From assembly GCF_026157065.1 (NCBI RefSeq), contig NZ_JANLGQ010000007.1, positions 62,001-126,000 on the forward strand: a stretch of 64,000 nucleotides of DNA, read 5' to 3'. Below, one piece after another: positions 25,838-33,925 of this stretch. This DNA comes from Enterococcus sp. HY326. GTDB lineage: Bacteria; Bacillota; Bacilli; Lactobacillales; Enterococcaceae. Positions within the stretch are counted from its first letter, which is position 1. Each line of letters starts with the position of its first letter. The notes beneath the pieces were generated by a model. That model saw nothing but the letters and a program-made list of their open reading frames with translations. It searched no databases and had not been told where the DNA came from. Position numbers and translations under genes: made by a program.

Positions 25838-26588
25838 TTACAACACTGCTAATTTTTGGATAGTCCTATCATCTTTATGCATTTCAATACTCTCGTACAA
25901 TGATGAGTGCAGTGCGTAGCCCTTTTTCCAATGAGTCTTAATTAAAGAACTATCAATACCTGTCGACTGCATCTTTCTCTTAACGCGTCCGACAATCTGT
26001 GACAGTTGAGCCAATGTTGAATTATTTGGGTCTTTTTCCCAGATTAATTTACTCAAATCCATCCGAGAAATAAACTCACCTTTTTTTCTGTAAAGGATAT
26101 TGAAGAAAACTTTCTCTTTACCTGATAAATTAGAAACTAATGCAGTTAATGATTGAATCGGAATATGATCAGAAAACTCAGTTGAAGATATTTGTGAATA
26201 CTTTAAAGTAAACCCCTCATCTCTTATAGAGTTAGCTAAAACTTCTCGAACTTTGGACAAACTCATTGATGACGACAAAGTGAATACCTTAACTTGACTC
26301 ACCGATGGAATAGCTTGTTCTTTCTCAGAGACATCACTAGTAATTCGATAGATGATTAGTCCTTTCCTTTTTTTTTATAAAAGAGCTAATCTGAGCAACT
26401 TCTTCATCGGTAATACTTTCACTAAGCACAACTATCTTAAAGAGCGAAAAAAAACTTGTATCTCCAGCTATCAAAATCCTATCTACAAGCATACTGGAAC
26501 AAAATACTTCATATCCTAAATTTTCAAATTTTGTCTCCCAATCATTATCCAAGTGGAAGTTCTTGGTTAATAAAAGAATTTGTCTCAT
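25838..26588 (-). pseudogene. Winged-helix regulator of right cassette, frame interrupted at a nine-A tract
   Basis: Paralogue of 10276-11004. The N-terminal part (MRQILLLTKNFHLDNDWETK) starts at 26588 and runs to an early stop at 26337 after the A9 tract (26368-26376, T9 on the + strand). The winged helix (KEKVFFNILYRKKGEFISR, LAQLSQIVGRVKRK, THWKKGYAL) is open in another frame to 25838. With eight A instead of nine the frame reads straight through and aligns with the left regulator over its full length. It is therefore a one-base indel: a phase-variable tract, slippage-dependent expression, a recent mutation or a sequencing error. As written, the product is 83 aa without DNA-binding domain. 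Confidence 0.85.
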
Positions 26589-26658
26589 TTTCACACCTAC
26601 TAAATTCATTGTTTGACTACACGAAATAATTACTTACATTCATCAATTTCTAAAATTC

Positions 26659-26707
26659 GAAAAAAGAGACTGAAAATTTGTGTTGATTTTCTTGACGAAC
26701 GTCTCTT
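26659..26707 (-). terminator. Terminator between right switch and regulator
   Basis: AAGAGAC (- strand) pairs with GTCTCTT and an inner GAAAAT/ATTTTC stem; TTTTTT follows on the - strand. It lies between the near inverted repeat and the regulator start, so it would stop or attenuate transcripts coming from the recombinase gene or from a flipped promoter. Confidence 0.7.
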
Positions 26708-26754
26708 GTAACCCTAAAATATCAAAGGGCCAACCTATCATTATAAGTTTTCTC

Positions 26755-26773
26755 ATAACTACGTATTAAGCGA
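26755..26773 (+). repeat. Near arm of right invertible-segment repeat
   Basis: The 19-nt core ATAACTACGTATTAAGCGA is perfectly inverted at 28318-28336, and AGTTTTC 3 nt outside it is also inverted. Confidence 0.87.
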
Positions 26774-26815
26774 AAAGGCAAACCATGCCTTGGTAACCCT
26801 GAGTTTTTGATATTG

Positions 26816-26838
26816 TGACGGCGAAAGTGACGGCCAAA
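26816..26838 (+). repeat. Paired TGACGG motif 43 nt inside the near arm
   Basis: TGACGG at 26816 and at 26828 (12-nt period), followed by CCAAAA. The left locus has TGACGG at 11227 and AGACGG at 11239, followed by CCAAAA. Both first motifs start 43 nt after the last base of the repeat arm. Candidate arm-type recombinase sites or regulator sites. Confidence 0.6.
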
Positions 26839-26907
26839 AAAATTGTAAACCAACTTTTGTCAGGCCTAATTTAGTTTGTCTAGCTTAACTGTTTAACAAT
26901 AGTTTTA

Positions 26908-28014
26908 TTAAAATAAAAAATTTAGTTTTTCTATTTCTTTCTTTTTTTGATTCAGTGTAGAGTCACTGTAAGTATCTAAAGTCAACTTAATCGATTGATG
27001 TCCCAACAAGCGACTTAATGTAGCAATATCCATTCCTTGTTCCAAACACCTTGTAGCAAAGGTATGCCGCAACGCATGAAAATGAATATCTGAGAACTTA
27101 CTATTTGCAATAATTTTTTTAAACCGATAGTTGATTACTCTCGGCTCTGTCATGCCATATCTAGCAGAAACCAGATATGGCGATGTGCTAACCTCTTTCA
27201 TGTCTAGTAAATATGTACAAAGAATTTTTGGAATAATAACGGTGCGCTGCGAAGAGTCTGTTTTGGGTGAGCTGACAATCACCTTCGTCTTTCTTGAGTT
27301 GATATTTTGACACATGATTCGGCTGACCGTTCTATTTACTTTGATTGTCTGCTGCTCAAAATCAACATCTGCCCAAGTTAAACCACAGATTTCACCAATC
27401 CGGAGTCCTGAATATAAAGATACTAAAATCGGTAATCCATAATCGCTTTGCCGAGCTAAATCTTCTAACTCTTGTTGTTGCTTCAATGTCAACGCATGAA
27501 CGTTATGACGTTTTTCCTTAGGTAGCTGAATGTGTTGGATGGGATTTTTAGTCAAATATTCTTGGCGTAAAGCCGCAGAGACTGATTGCTTCAAAAAACT
27601 TAACACTAAACGGATACTGCTATTTTGCAATTGTTGTTGCAGCAAGACGTCAACAAACTCTTGAACTGTTTCGTCAGTAATTTCCGAAAATGATTTGTCC
27701 TTAAAAAAAGGTTCAATATGAATAGAGACTAAGCGAAAATAAGTTGAATATGTTGACTCTTTTACCTTTCCTTCAATACTTGGTAAATAATGTTTAAATA
27801 ACCAAGCAATATACTCACCATCATTTTTTTCTGAAGAAATTTCAGGTTTTTCTTTTTGTAAACTTTTTATATGAGCGAGCTTTTCCTTCACTTCTTGGTA
27901 TTTTTTTCCATATACATAACCGTAGACAATCTTTTTTTTGCTAGTGCGCCTTTTAATAAAGCGCCCTTCCCAGCGACCATCTTTTCTTTTGTAAATATTT
28001 TCACCTTTGCGCAT
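26908..28014 (-). CDS. Tyrosine recombinase inside the invertible segment
   Basis: 368 aa. The N-terminal arm-binding-type domain (GENIYKRKDGRWEGRF) is followed by a SAM-like core-binding domain (about 70-165) and the catalytic domain. The Arg is in SGLRIGEICGLTW, Lys in SPKTDSSQRT, H-x-x-R in HALRHTFATR, the second His in GHQS, and Tyr in TLDTYSD, so all catalytic residues are present. About 60% similar by eye to the neighbour at 28492-29595. No phage, excisionase or conjugation genes are nearby. Being inside the inverted repeats, it would be flipped with the segment. ATG 28014 has GAGGATG upstream. Likely reaction: site-specific inversion at the two flanking repeats (inference). Confidence 0.9.
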   Translation of the reverse strand: MRKGENIYKRKDGRWEGRFIKRRTSKKKIVYGYVYGKKYQEVKEKLAHIKSLQKEKPEISSEKNDGEYIAWLFKHYLPSIEGKVKESTYSTYFRLVSIHIEPFFKDKSFSEITDETVQEFVDVLLQQQLQNSSIRLVLSFLKQSVSAALRQEYLTKNPIQHIQLPKEKRHNVHALTLKQQQELEDLARQSDYGLPILVSLYSGLRIGEICGLTWADVDFEQQTIKVNRTVSRIMCQNINSRKTKVIVSSPKTDSSQRTVIIPKILCTYLLDMKEVSTSPYLVSARYGMTEPRVINYRFKKIIANSKFSDIHFHALRHTFATRCLEQGMDIATLSRLLGHQSIKLTLDTYSDSTLNQKKKEIEKLNFLF

Positions 28015-28262
28015 GACTTTGCATCCTCTCAATGACTAAAATTTTGACGGCTAAAAAAAAAATCTGATAATATTTGGGCAATAGTACTCATTTTCCCGAT
28101 AAAATACTCTAAAAAAAGAAATTTTATTTAGATACAAACCAACAGCTATCACTTGAGCTATTTATCAACGTAATCAACACTTTACAAAGAAGTTTATGAA
28201 ATCATTTTTTATGAAAAAACATCATTTTTTGTCTAAAAAATTTAATATAATTATATTTTGGG

Positions 28263-28291
28263 TTGACAATTGACATGAATGTTTATAGACT
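28263..28291 (+). promoter_or_regulatory. Candidate promoter in right invertible segment, pointing away from the regulator
   Basis: TTGACA (28263-28268), 17 nt, then TAGACT. A second TTGACA starts at 28270. It points to the far repeat and to the terminator at 28357-28401. The -10 is weaker than at the left locus. Confidence 0.5.
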
Positions 28292-28317
28292 AAATTACAT
28301 AGAGATAATAATCTTAA

Positions 28318-28336
28318 TCGCTTAATACGTAGTTAT
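28318..28336 (-). repeat. Far arm of right invertible-segment repeat
   Basis: Exact reverse complement of 26755-26773. Confidence 0.87.
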
Positions 28337-28356
28337 CGGAAAACTAATTTGTCATC

Positions 28357-28401
28357 AAAAAGAGCATGAACCCAACGTTTTAAAGGGTTTCATGCTCTTT
28401 T
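28357..28401. terminator. Terminator just outside the far arm of the right switch
   Basis: AAAAGAGCATGAA-CCC pairs with GGGTTTCATGCTCTTTT. It acts on both strands: for the outward promoter (+) and for the recombinase gene at 28492 (-). It lies 20 nt beyond the repeat, matching the left design. Confidence 0.88.
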
Positions 28402-28491
28402 CTATTTTCTTTAAATAGCCAAATAATTAAGAAATATTCTTAAATAAAGAGATTAATTTAGCAAAAAAATTTCTCCTACTCTTAAATTGGA

Positions 28492-29595
28492 TTAAAAAAG
28501 ATTATCAATTTTTAAAATTTCTTTTTTTCGTTGTTCCATCAGAGAATCGCTATATATATCCAGGGTTAACTTGGTTGATTGGTGCCCCATAATTCGACTT
28601 AAGGTAACAATATCCATGTTATTTTCAATACAACGAGTTGCAAAGGTATGGCGAAGCATATGGAAATGTATTTCCGAAAATTCTGTATTGCTAATTAACT
28701 TTTTGAAGCGATATCCAACAACACGAGGCTCAGCCAGACCATCTCTTACAGAGACTACATAACTAGAGTAACTGTTTTTTTTTACTTTCTTCAAGTAATC
28801 ACTTAATGTTTTAGAAAGCGGAACTAAGCGATTGGAAAAATCTGTCTTTGGAGGAGAAATCACAACCTCAGTTCGTTTATTTCCACCTGTTTTGCTTAAA
28901 ACACGATTAACTGTCTTATTGACACGAATTAGCGACAGCTCAAAATCAATATCTTCCCATGTTAATCCGCAGATTTCACCAATCCTTAGTCCTGAATATA
29001 GCGAAATCATGATGGGCAAACCATCATGACTTAACTTGGCTAGCTTTTCTAGTTCTTTTTGCTGGTGAAGTTCCAAAGCAATAATTTTTTCGCTTTTTTG
29101 TTTAGGAAATTGTAGCCGCTGAATGGGATTTATCGTTAACAATTTTTGATGTACTGCTTCTGAAATCGATTGTTTAACTAAGCTCAAAATTAAACGAATG
29201 CTATTAGATTTTAACCCCTTTTCGCACAAATAAGATATAAATTCTTGAAGAAGCTCTTCAGTTAGTTCTTCAAAGGTAATTTGATTAAAAAAAGTTAGGA
29301 TGTTTTTTTTATACAAGCGATAATATGTAGTGTAGGTAGAGGCTTTAATCCGTTTTTCTAAAATCGGAAAAAACACTTTTTCCAACCAAATGCAATATAG
29401 TGTGGGTTTTGAAGAGTTTTTGATCAAAATAATATTCGTTTGTGATCGGATGATATTCAAGCGATCTTTTACTTCAGTGTACTGTCTACCATAGATATAA
29501 CCGTACACAATCTTCCCCTCGTGAGTTCGATTTTTAATATAACGCCCTTCCCAACGCCCATCTTTTCGTTTATATATATTTTCTCCTCTGCGCAT
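28492..29595 (-). CDS. Tyrosine recombinase next to the right switch
   Basis: 367 aa, full length, close paralogue of the recombinase inside the switch. The N-terminus GENIYKRKDGRWEGRY and all catalytic residues are present: Arg in SGLRIGEICGLTW (about 203), Lys in PPKTDFS, H-x-x-R in HMLRHTFATR, His in GHQS, Tyr in TLDIYSD (about 345). It lies outside the inverted repeats, so its expression would not depend on the switch. It may flip one or both segments; having two enzymes suggests separate control of ON-to-OFF and OFF-to-ON or of the two loci. No att-like repeats were found around it. Confidence 0.9.
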   Translation of the reverse strand: MRRGENIYKRKDGRWEGRYIKNRTHEGKIVYGYIYGRQYTEVKDRLNIIRSQTNIILIKNSSKPTLYCIWLEKVFFPILEKRIKASTYTTYYRLYKKNILTFFNQITFEELTEELLQEFISYLCEKGLKSNSIRLILSLVKQSISEAVHQKLLTINPIQRLQFPKQKSEKIIALELHQQKELEKLAKLSHDGLPIMISLYSGLRIGEICGLTWEDIDFELSLIRVNKTVNRVLSKTGGNKRTEVVISPPKTDFSNRLVPLSKTLSDYLKKVKKNSYSSYVVSVRDGLAEPRVVGYRFKKLISNTEFSEIHFHMLRHTFATRCIENNMDIVTLSRIMGHQSTKLTLDIYSDSLMEQRKKEILKIDNLF

Positions 29596-29832
29596 AAAAA
29601 TTACTTACCTCCTATTACATGGCTCCTGTTTATTTATTAATTAGTAAAATTCCATATTATTCATAACTTCTACCTTTATATTTTATTCATATAACAGTAT
29701 TTTTCCTTATCATTTTTTGTCAATCTACATGCCAATTTATAATTAGAAGTTTGATTTCATCTTGAACTTTACTCTTTACAATAATCTGAAAAGTCCTTTA
29801 TAATTGTTTTGCGTTATTTCAAGGAGGAAAAC
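29596..29832. promoter_or_regulatory. Divergent intergenic region between recombinase and Mga-like gene
   Basis: AT-rich, 237 nt. It should hold back-to-back promoters for the recombinase (-) and the Mga-like gene (+). Nothing else was recognised; no copy of the switch repeat is present. Confidence 0.4.
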
Positions 29833-31338
29833 ATGGATATTCTAAGTACTCTAGATACAAACTCTCAAGGCTTATTAAAGCTTTTAAAATTCTTCGAGGT
29901 AGTGGATGGACAAGCATTAAAAAAAGATATTTGTGATGCTCTCAACATCTCTCCAAAAAAACTTCGTTATCAAATAGAAAATATGCAAAAAAATTACCAA
30001 GAAGACCTAATTTGTGATAATTTGATGCATGAGGTGAGGATTACGTATCGGGAAAATTCCTCTTATCTTGTAATCAAAAACCGAACTTTTCAACAATCGA
30101 TTCCGCATAAGCTAATGATGGAAATGCTGATGAAGCCCGCATTGACCTATGAGCAGCTAGAACAAACTTTCTTTTTAAGCACCTCTAGTATTAGTCGCTA
30201 TCTCAGTCGTCTTCGGCTTTTACTTAGCAATTACGGATTAGAGTTAAAAAAGACCAAGATCATTGGCTCTGAACAACAAATCCGTTTCTTTTATCTTCAT
30301 TACATTGAAGAAGTTTACAGTCTTTCAGCTAAAGTTTTCCAAGAAATACCTGAAGTAGAAAATATGATTGAGAGCCTAATTTTCCATATTGAAAACTATG
30401 ACAATGTTACCTTAGCTCAATATAACCAACTACGAATCCGTCGTTTGCTTTATATTTTTTATTATCGTTCATTTTTTTGCACTAGTAATAAAACATCCAA
30501 AAACGACTTTTTCAAAATTAGTTATCCCAAGGATACGCCTTATTTGCGTGATAGTTTCTTACAAAAGGATTCAGCTTTTCCTGAGTCATTATTAGCTGAA
30601 ACAGAATTTGATATGTTAATGCAATTCTTTTTTGGACTACCTCTCGTATCTTATGAAGGGTGGCTATATAATCGTTTTCTGATTCAACAACGACAACAAC
30701 AAACAGTCTTCTATCAAGTCTATAAATATTCTAGGAAAATTCTTTCACCTGCCTTCACCACAATTAGTAATGCAATCTTAAAAAAACGATTGGAGCTCAT
30801 GTTATTTTGCATTAATAATAATGGCCTACTCTTTAATATGGATAAAGACCTTTCGAATCAGATTGTGATAAATGCTGCCAAGTTAAACCCAGATCTTCAT
30901 GTTGCTGGTGATCGATTTTTGAAGCAAGCTATTCTGAAAATCAATCAATTCGTCACAAATATGGGATTGGCTCCCTTCAATCTGAGTTATTTATTAGATC
31001 AATATGGTCTTTTGCTCATTCGTAGCGGCATGTATGAGGAAAACAAAATTCATATCGGTATTTTTTTAGGAAAATATCTTTTTAACGCTCAAACCGGTTT
31101 TGAATATCTAGAGACACGATTACAAACTCATCCACTTTTTGCCTTTCATGACTTATTGATCGAGGAGGTCGCTTGTGATTACTTGATTACAAATGATTTG
31201 ACATATGCTCATGAAAAAAGAGATCTCTTTAAAGATTGTAAAATTATCAACTTTTTCAATCCAATAGCTGATTCAGAAGAGCTTTCGATGTGGCTTTTCG
31301 AAAAAAATATCGAGCATAACAATAAAAAATACGAATAA
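29833..31338 (+). CDS. Mga/AtxA-like transcription regulator
   Basis: 501 aa. N-terminal HTH domains (about 10-60 and 95-160: LKKDICDALNISPKKLRYQIE, LEQTFFLSTSSISRYLSRLRLLL) are followed by a long helical PRD-like region, the layout of Mga-type stand-alone virulence regulators of Gram-positive cocci. The C-terminal EIIB-like part (LITNDLTYAHEKRDLFKDCKIINFF) is short. ATG 29833 has AAGGAGGAAAAC. It is monocistronic, followed by a bidirectional terminator. It borders the WxL island, so it may control the island or the recombinases, but no direct evidence is visible. Confidence 0.8.
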   Translation: MDILSTLDTNSQGLLKLLKFFEVVDGQALKKDICDALNISPKKLRYQIENMQKNYQEDLICDNLMHEVRITYRENSSYLVIKNRTFQQSIPHKLMMEMLMKPALTYEQLEQTFFLSTSSISRYLSRLRLLLSNYGLELKKTKIIGSEQQIRFFYLHYIEEVYSLSAKVFQEIPEVENMIESLIFHIENYDNVTLAQYNQLRIRRLLYIFYYRSFFCTSNKTSKNDFFKISYPKDTPYLRDSFLQKDSAFPESLLAETEFDMLMQFFFGLPLVSYEGWLYNRFLIQQRQQQTVFYQVYKYSRKILSPAFTTISNAILKKRLELMLFCINNNGLLFNMDKDLSNQIVINAAKLNPDLHVAGDRFLKQAILKINQFVTNMGLAPFNLSYLLDQYGLLLIRSGMYEENKIHIGIFLGKYLFNAQTGFEYLETRLQTHPLFAFHDLLIEEVACDYLITNDLTYAHEKRDLFKDCKIINFFNPIADSEELSMWLFEKNIEHNNKKYE

Positions 31339-31359
31339 CATACTAATGGAATGGACAAA

Positions 31360-31428
31360 AAAACCGATAGAATTGATAAATGCTTTAGATTGAGTTTCTC
31401 AAGCAAATTATCAATTTCTTCGGTTTTA
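31360..31428. terminator. Bidirectional terminator
   Basis: AAAACCGA-x-x-GAATTGATAA pairs with TTATCAATTTCTTCGGTTTT. It separates the converging Mga-like gene and quinone-reductase-like gene. Confidence 0.8.
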
Positions 31429-31441
31429 TTTTAAATCAGGA

Positions 31442-32491
31442 CTATTTATCTGTTAGGCCATTAAATGGACCGCTAAGGACTACTTTTCCAAGCATATGTC
31501 CAGATTCAACATCCTTAGTGGCTAATTTTAGATTCTTAGCATTGATTCCATCAGAATATACTTTACTCAGTGTAGACTGGATACTCCCTTTGTCCGCTAG
31601 ATTAGCAACTAAGGCTAAGGCTTCTCCTTGTGTTTCAATTAGGTAATCATAATCTGTTTTGGCAAACATGTACTCCCAATCAAAACTCACGGAAAGATTC
31701 TTCCAATCGTTTAAATCCAAGGGCTTTGTAACTCCTACGATAGTTCCAACATGTCCAAATGGTTTAATGAGATGTTTAATTTGCTCCAAATATAGATTGA
31801 TATCAAATAAGACAGCCATATATTCGACTTGTTCCACATTTAATTGTCGGAAACTGTGATTTAAATCTTCATGGTAATCAATTGGATGATCGACTCCTAA
31901 TTTTTTTAACCAATCAAAATTTTTGGGACTAGCTGTAGCATAAATTTCTAATCCAGCCCAGTGAGCTAGTTGGTTGAGAATTGAACCGACTCCTCCAGCA
32001 CCATTTATAACCAAAATCCGTTTGCCTTTATTGGCATTTTCCTTTGGAATCAACTTAAACTTATCAAACAAAAGCTCATAAGCAGTTAATGCTGTTAAAG
32101 GAAGAGCTGCGGCTTCCTCATCTGATAAATTCTCAGGCGCCAAAGCTGCAATTCTTTCATCAACTAATTGAAATTCTTGATTACTGCCAGCTCTAGTAGT
32201 AGTGCCGGCATAAAAAACCCGATCTCCTAGTTTAAATTTTTTTACTTCATTACCAAGGGATACTATTTCTCCTACTGCATCAAAGCCTAATATTCGTAAA
32301 GCATTTCTTTTTCGAGTCGTTTGCCGTAATTTTGAGTCAATTGGATTCACTGATATCGACTTTACCTTCACTAATATATCTTGAGGCCCTGGTGTCGGAA
32401 TAACTTCTCGTTCATCAATAAAACTATTCTCATCTTCAAGTGGCAAACCTTCAAAAAAACCGATAACATTCATATATTGTTTCTCTGACAT
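31442..32491 (-). CDS. Zinc-type alcohol dehydrogenase-like / quinone oxidoreductase family protein
   Basis: 349 aa MDR-superfamily oxidoreductase. The GroES-like N-terminal half has DILVKVKSISVNPIDSKLR and LGFDAVGEIVSLGNEVKKFKLGDRVFYAG; the Rossmann half has RILVINGAGGVGSILNQLAHWAG. It has NADPH:quinone-reductase features and no catalytic zinc ligands. Probably reduces quinones or enals in electrophile stress. ATG 32491 is behind AAGGAGGGAAAATTT. It belongs to the HxlR cluster. Confidence 0.85.
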   Translation of the reverse strand: MSEKQYMNVIGFFEGLPLEDENSFIDEREVIPTPGPQDILVKVKSISVNPIDSKLRQTTRKRNALRILGFDAVGEIVSLGNEVKKFKLGDRVFYAGTTTRAGSNQEFQLVDERIAALAPENLSDEEAAALPLTALTAYELLFDKFKLIPKENANKGKRILVINGAGGVGSILNQLAHWAGLEIYATASPKNFDWLKKLGVDHPIDYHEDLNHSFRQLNVEQVEYMAVLFDINLYLEQIKHLIKPFGHVGTIVGVTKPLDLNDWKNLSVSFDWEYMFAKTDYDYLIETQGEALALVANLADKGSIQSTLSKVYSDGINAKNLKLATKDVESGHMLGKVVLSGPFNGLTDK

Positions 32492-32651
32492 AAATTTTCC
32501 CTCCTTAATTCTATTTAAATTATGAATCAAAAACTCTAAAAATGAAAAAATTTGGCTTTTACTTGATAAGTTGGTGGACAGTGGAGAAGGCTTGTCTTTT
32601 TTTCTACTATATCTTCTTTGCGATAGACGTAGCCGAATGAACCGATAGTAA

Positions 32652-32780
32652 TCAAACTTTTTTCATATTAAACAGACGAACTTTTTTGAAAACACCCTTA
32701 GTCCCATCATAAAATTTGATGACATGGTAATTTTGGTGTGGTGTTATTAATTCTTTATGCCAATTTTCATGCTTATGCAT
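32652..32780 (-). CDS. Possible small protein of 42 aa
   Basis: An ATG frame with GGAG 7 nt upstream, reading a basic, His-rich peptide (contains YHVIKFYDGTKGVFKKVRLF). The family is not recognised. The rest of the 32492-32808 gap has no other gene. Coding is uncertain. Confidence 0.3.
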   Translation of the reverse strand: MHKHENWHKELITPHQNYHVIKFYDGTKGVFKKVRLFNMKKV

Positions 32781-32808
32781 AATTTTACTCCAGCTAATTT
32801 GGAAATAA

Positions 32809-33897
32809 TTACTTTACTTTAGCTGGCCCTTTACCAATATAAATTCTAAAAAGACTGTAAGGTTTCTCCCGTAAATCTATTCCTCTGTGAAAGCCAGCTT
32901 GTCTTTGTAACTGATTAGCATTGAAATACAGGTACTTATCAGACCCAATAGATAAAGTATCTGGCCATAGGATTCTTGAATCATGAACTACAGTGGACAT
33001 CGTACCATCAGGATGAATCGCTCTAATGCTGTTATTTTCGTAATCACCAGCATAGACAGTGCCATCTTCAGCGGTAATCATACCATCGGAGGCACCTTTT
33101 TCACCCCAATCTTTTACATGCTTTGCTAAATCTTGATCTGCAATCTCAGAATCAAAAATCAAATCAGTCTCAATAGAATACAAATGTCGGCTTGACAATG
33201 GGCTAAAATATAATATTTTTCCACCAGGAGAAATCGCAATTCCATCAACAGCAACTTGCCAAGGTGAAGTAGAACCATCAGAATCACGATTCATCAAGAT
33301 TTCCCCTTCAACTTTGGGTAAGAAACTTGGATCTGCTGCTGTCGATATACTGCCATCTAAAATACGGAAAGCATCCCCCGTCGCCAAATCAAGCACTATA
33401 ATTGCACCTGGACCTTTAATGGAAGAGTCAGTTATATAGGCCACTCCTTCAGCATTCCGACGAAGATCAATCCTAACATCGTTCAGATAGGTTGTTGGCA
33501 AAACAACTTCTTCCGAAAAACTGTATACTTTTTTTACAGTATTCGTCGCCAAATCAATTGCAACTAATTTTGCTCCACCTTCAATAGGTACAGAGAAATT
33601 AGGCGCAGCTGTATCTAGTACCCATAAAGTGCCGGCACCATCAGCCACAATACTTTGAACACTAAGAAACGCTTTTTGTGGATATTTAGAATTGAACGTA
33701 TTCAGTTCTTGATTTGGATAGGGAATAACTTGTTCTCCGACAATCTCAGCCACAGTCGCTTTAACTTTATCTCCCCATTCAGGAAAATTAACAAAAATGC
33801 GACCATTCTCACTGATACTAACTCCTGTTGGCATTTCATCATAAAATGCGTGAACTTGTTCTAGTTCACCAAAATTTTTTTCAGTTGGTAAAAACAT
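32809..33897 (-). CDS. Yellow / major royal jelly protein-family protein
   Basis: 362 aa six-bladed beta-propeller of the MRJP/yellow family, a family best known from insects but also found in bacteria. Hallmarks: VNFPEWGDKVK, FLSVQSIVADGAGTLWVLDTA, TYLNDVRIDLRRNAEGVAYITDSS, GPGAIIVLDLATG, DGIAISPGGKILYFSPLSSRHLY. No signal peptide, so it is probably cytosolic. It is often annotated as L-dopachrome tautomerase-related or gluconolactonase-like; the substrate is unknown. It follows the PEBP gene by 28 nt and is likely in the same operon. Confidence 0.88.
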   Translation of the reverse strand: MFLPTEKNFGELEQVHAFYDEMPTGVSISENGRIFVNFPEWGDKVKATVAEIVGEQVIPYPNQELNTFNSKYPQKAFLSVQSIVADGAGTLWVLDTAAPNFSVPIEGGAKLVAIDLATNTVKKVYSFSEEVVLPTTYLNDVRIDLRRNAEGVAYITDSSIKGPGAIIVLDLATGDAFRILDGSISTAADPSFLPKVEGEILMNRDSDGSTSPWQVAVDGIAISPGGKILYFSPLSSRHLYSIETDLIFDSEIADQDLAKHVKDWGEKGASDGMITAEDGTVYAGDYENNSIRAIHPDGTMSTVVHDSRILWPDTLSIGSDKYLYFNANQLQRQAGFHRGIDLREKPYSLFRIYIGKGPAKVK

Positions 33898-33925
33898 AAT
33901 TAAACATTTCCTTTCGTAAATCTAA

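Larger units (their letters stand above)
26774..28317. other. Putative invertible segment carrying its recombinase, right locus (1544 bp)
   Basis: Contains a tyrosine recombinase gene (26908-28014), a TGACGG pair at 26816 and 26828, a third TGACGG at 28045, TCATTTTTT direct repeats near 28200-28230, and an outward promoter near 28263. Same internal order as the left segment. Confidence 0.7.

Noticed and set aside
29640-29700. Partial resemblance CATAACTTCTAC to the switch core
   Set aside because: Only the first 6-7 nt match and there is no inverted partner.
26600-29800. Integrated phage or ICE around the two recombinases
   Set aside because: No structural, lysis, replication, mobilisation or excisionase genes and no direct att repeats; the inverted repeats explain the recombinases better.
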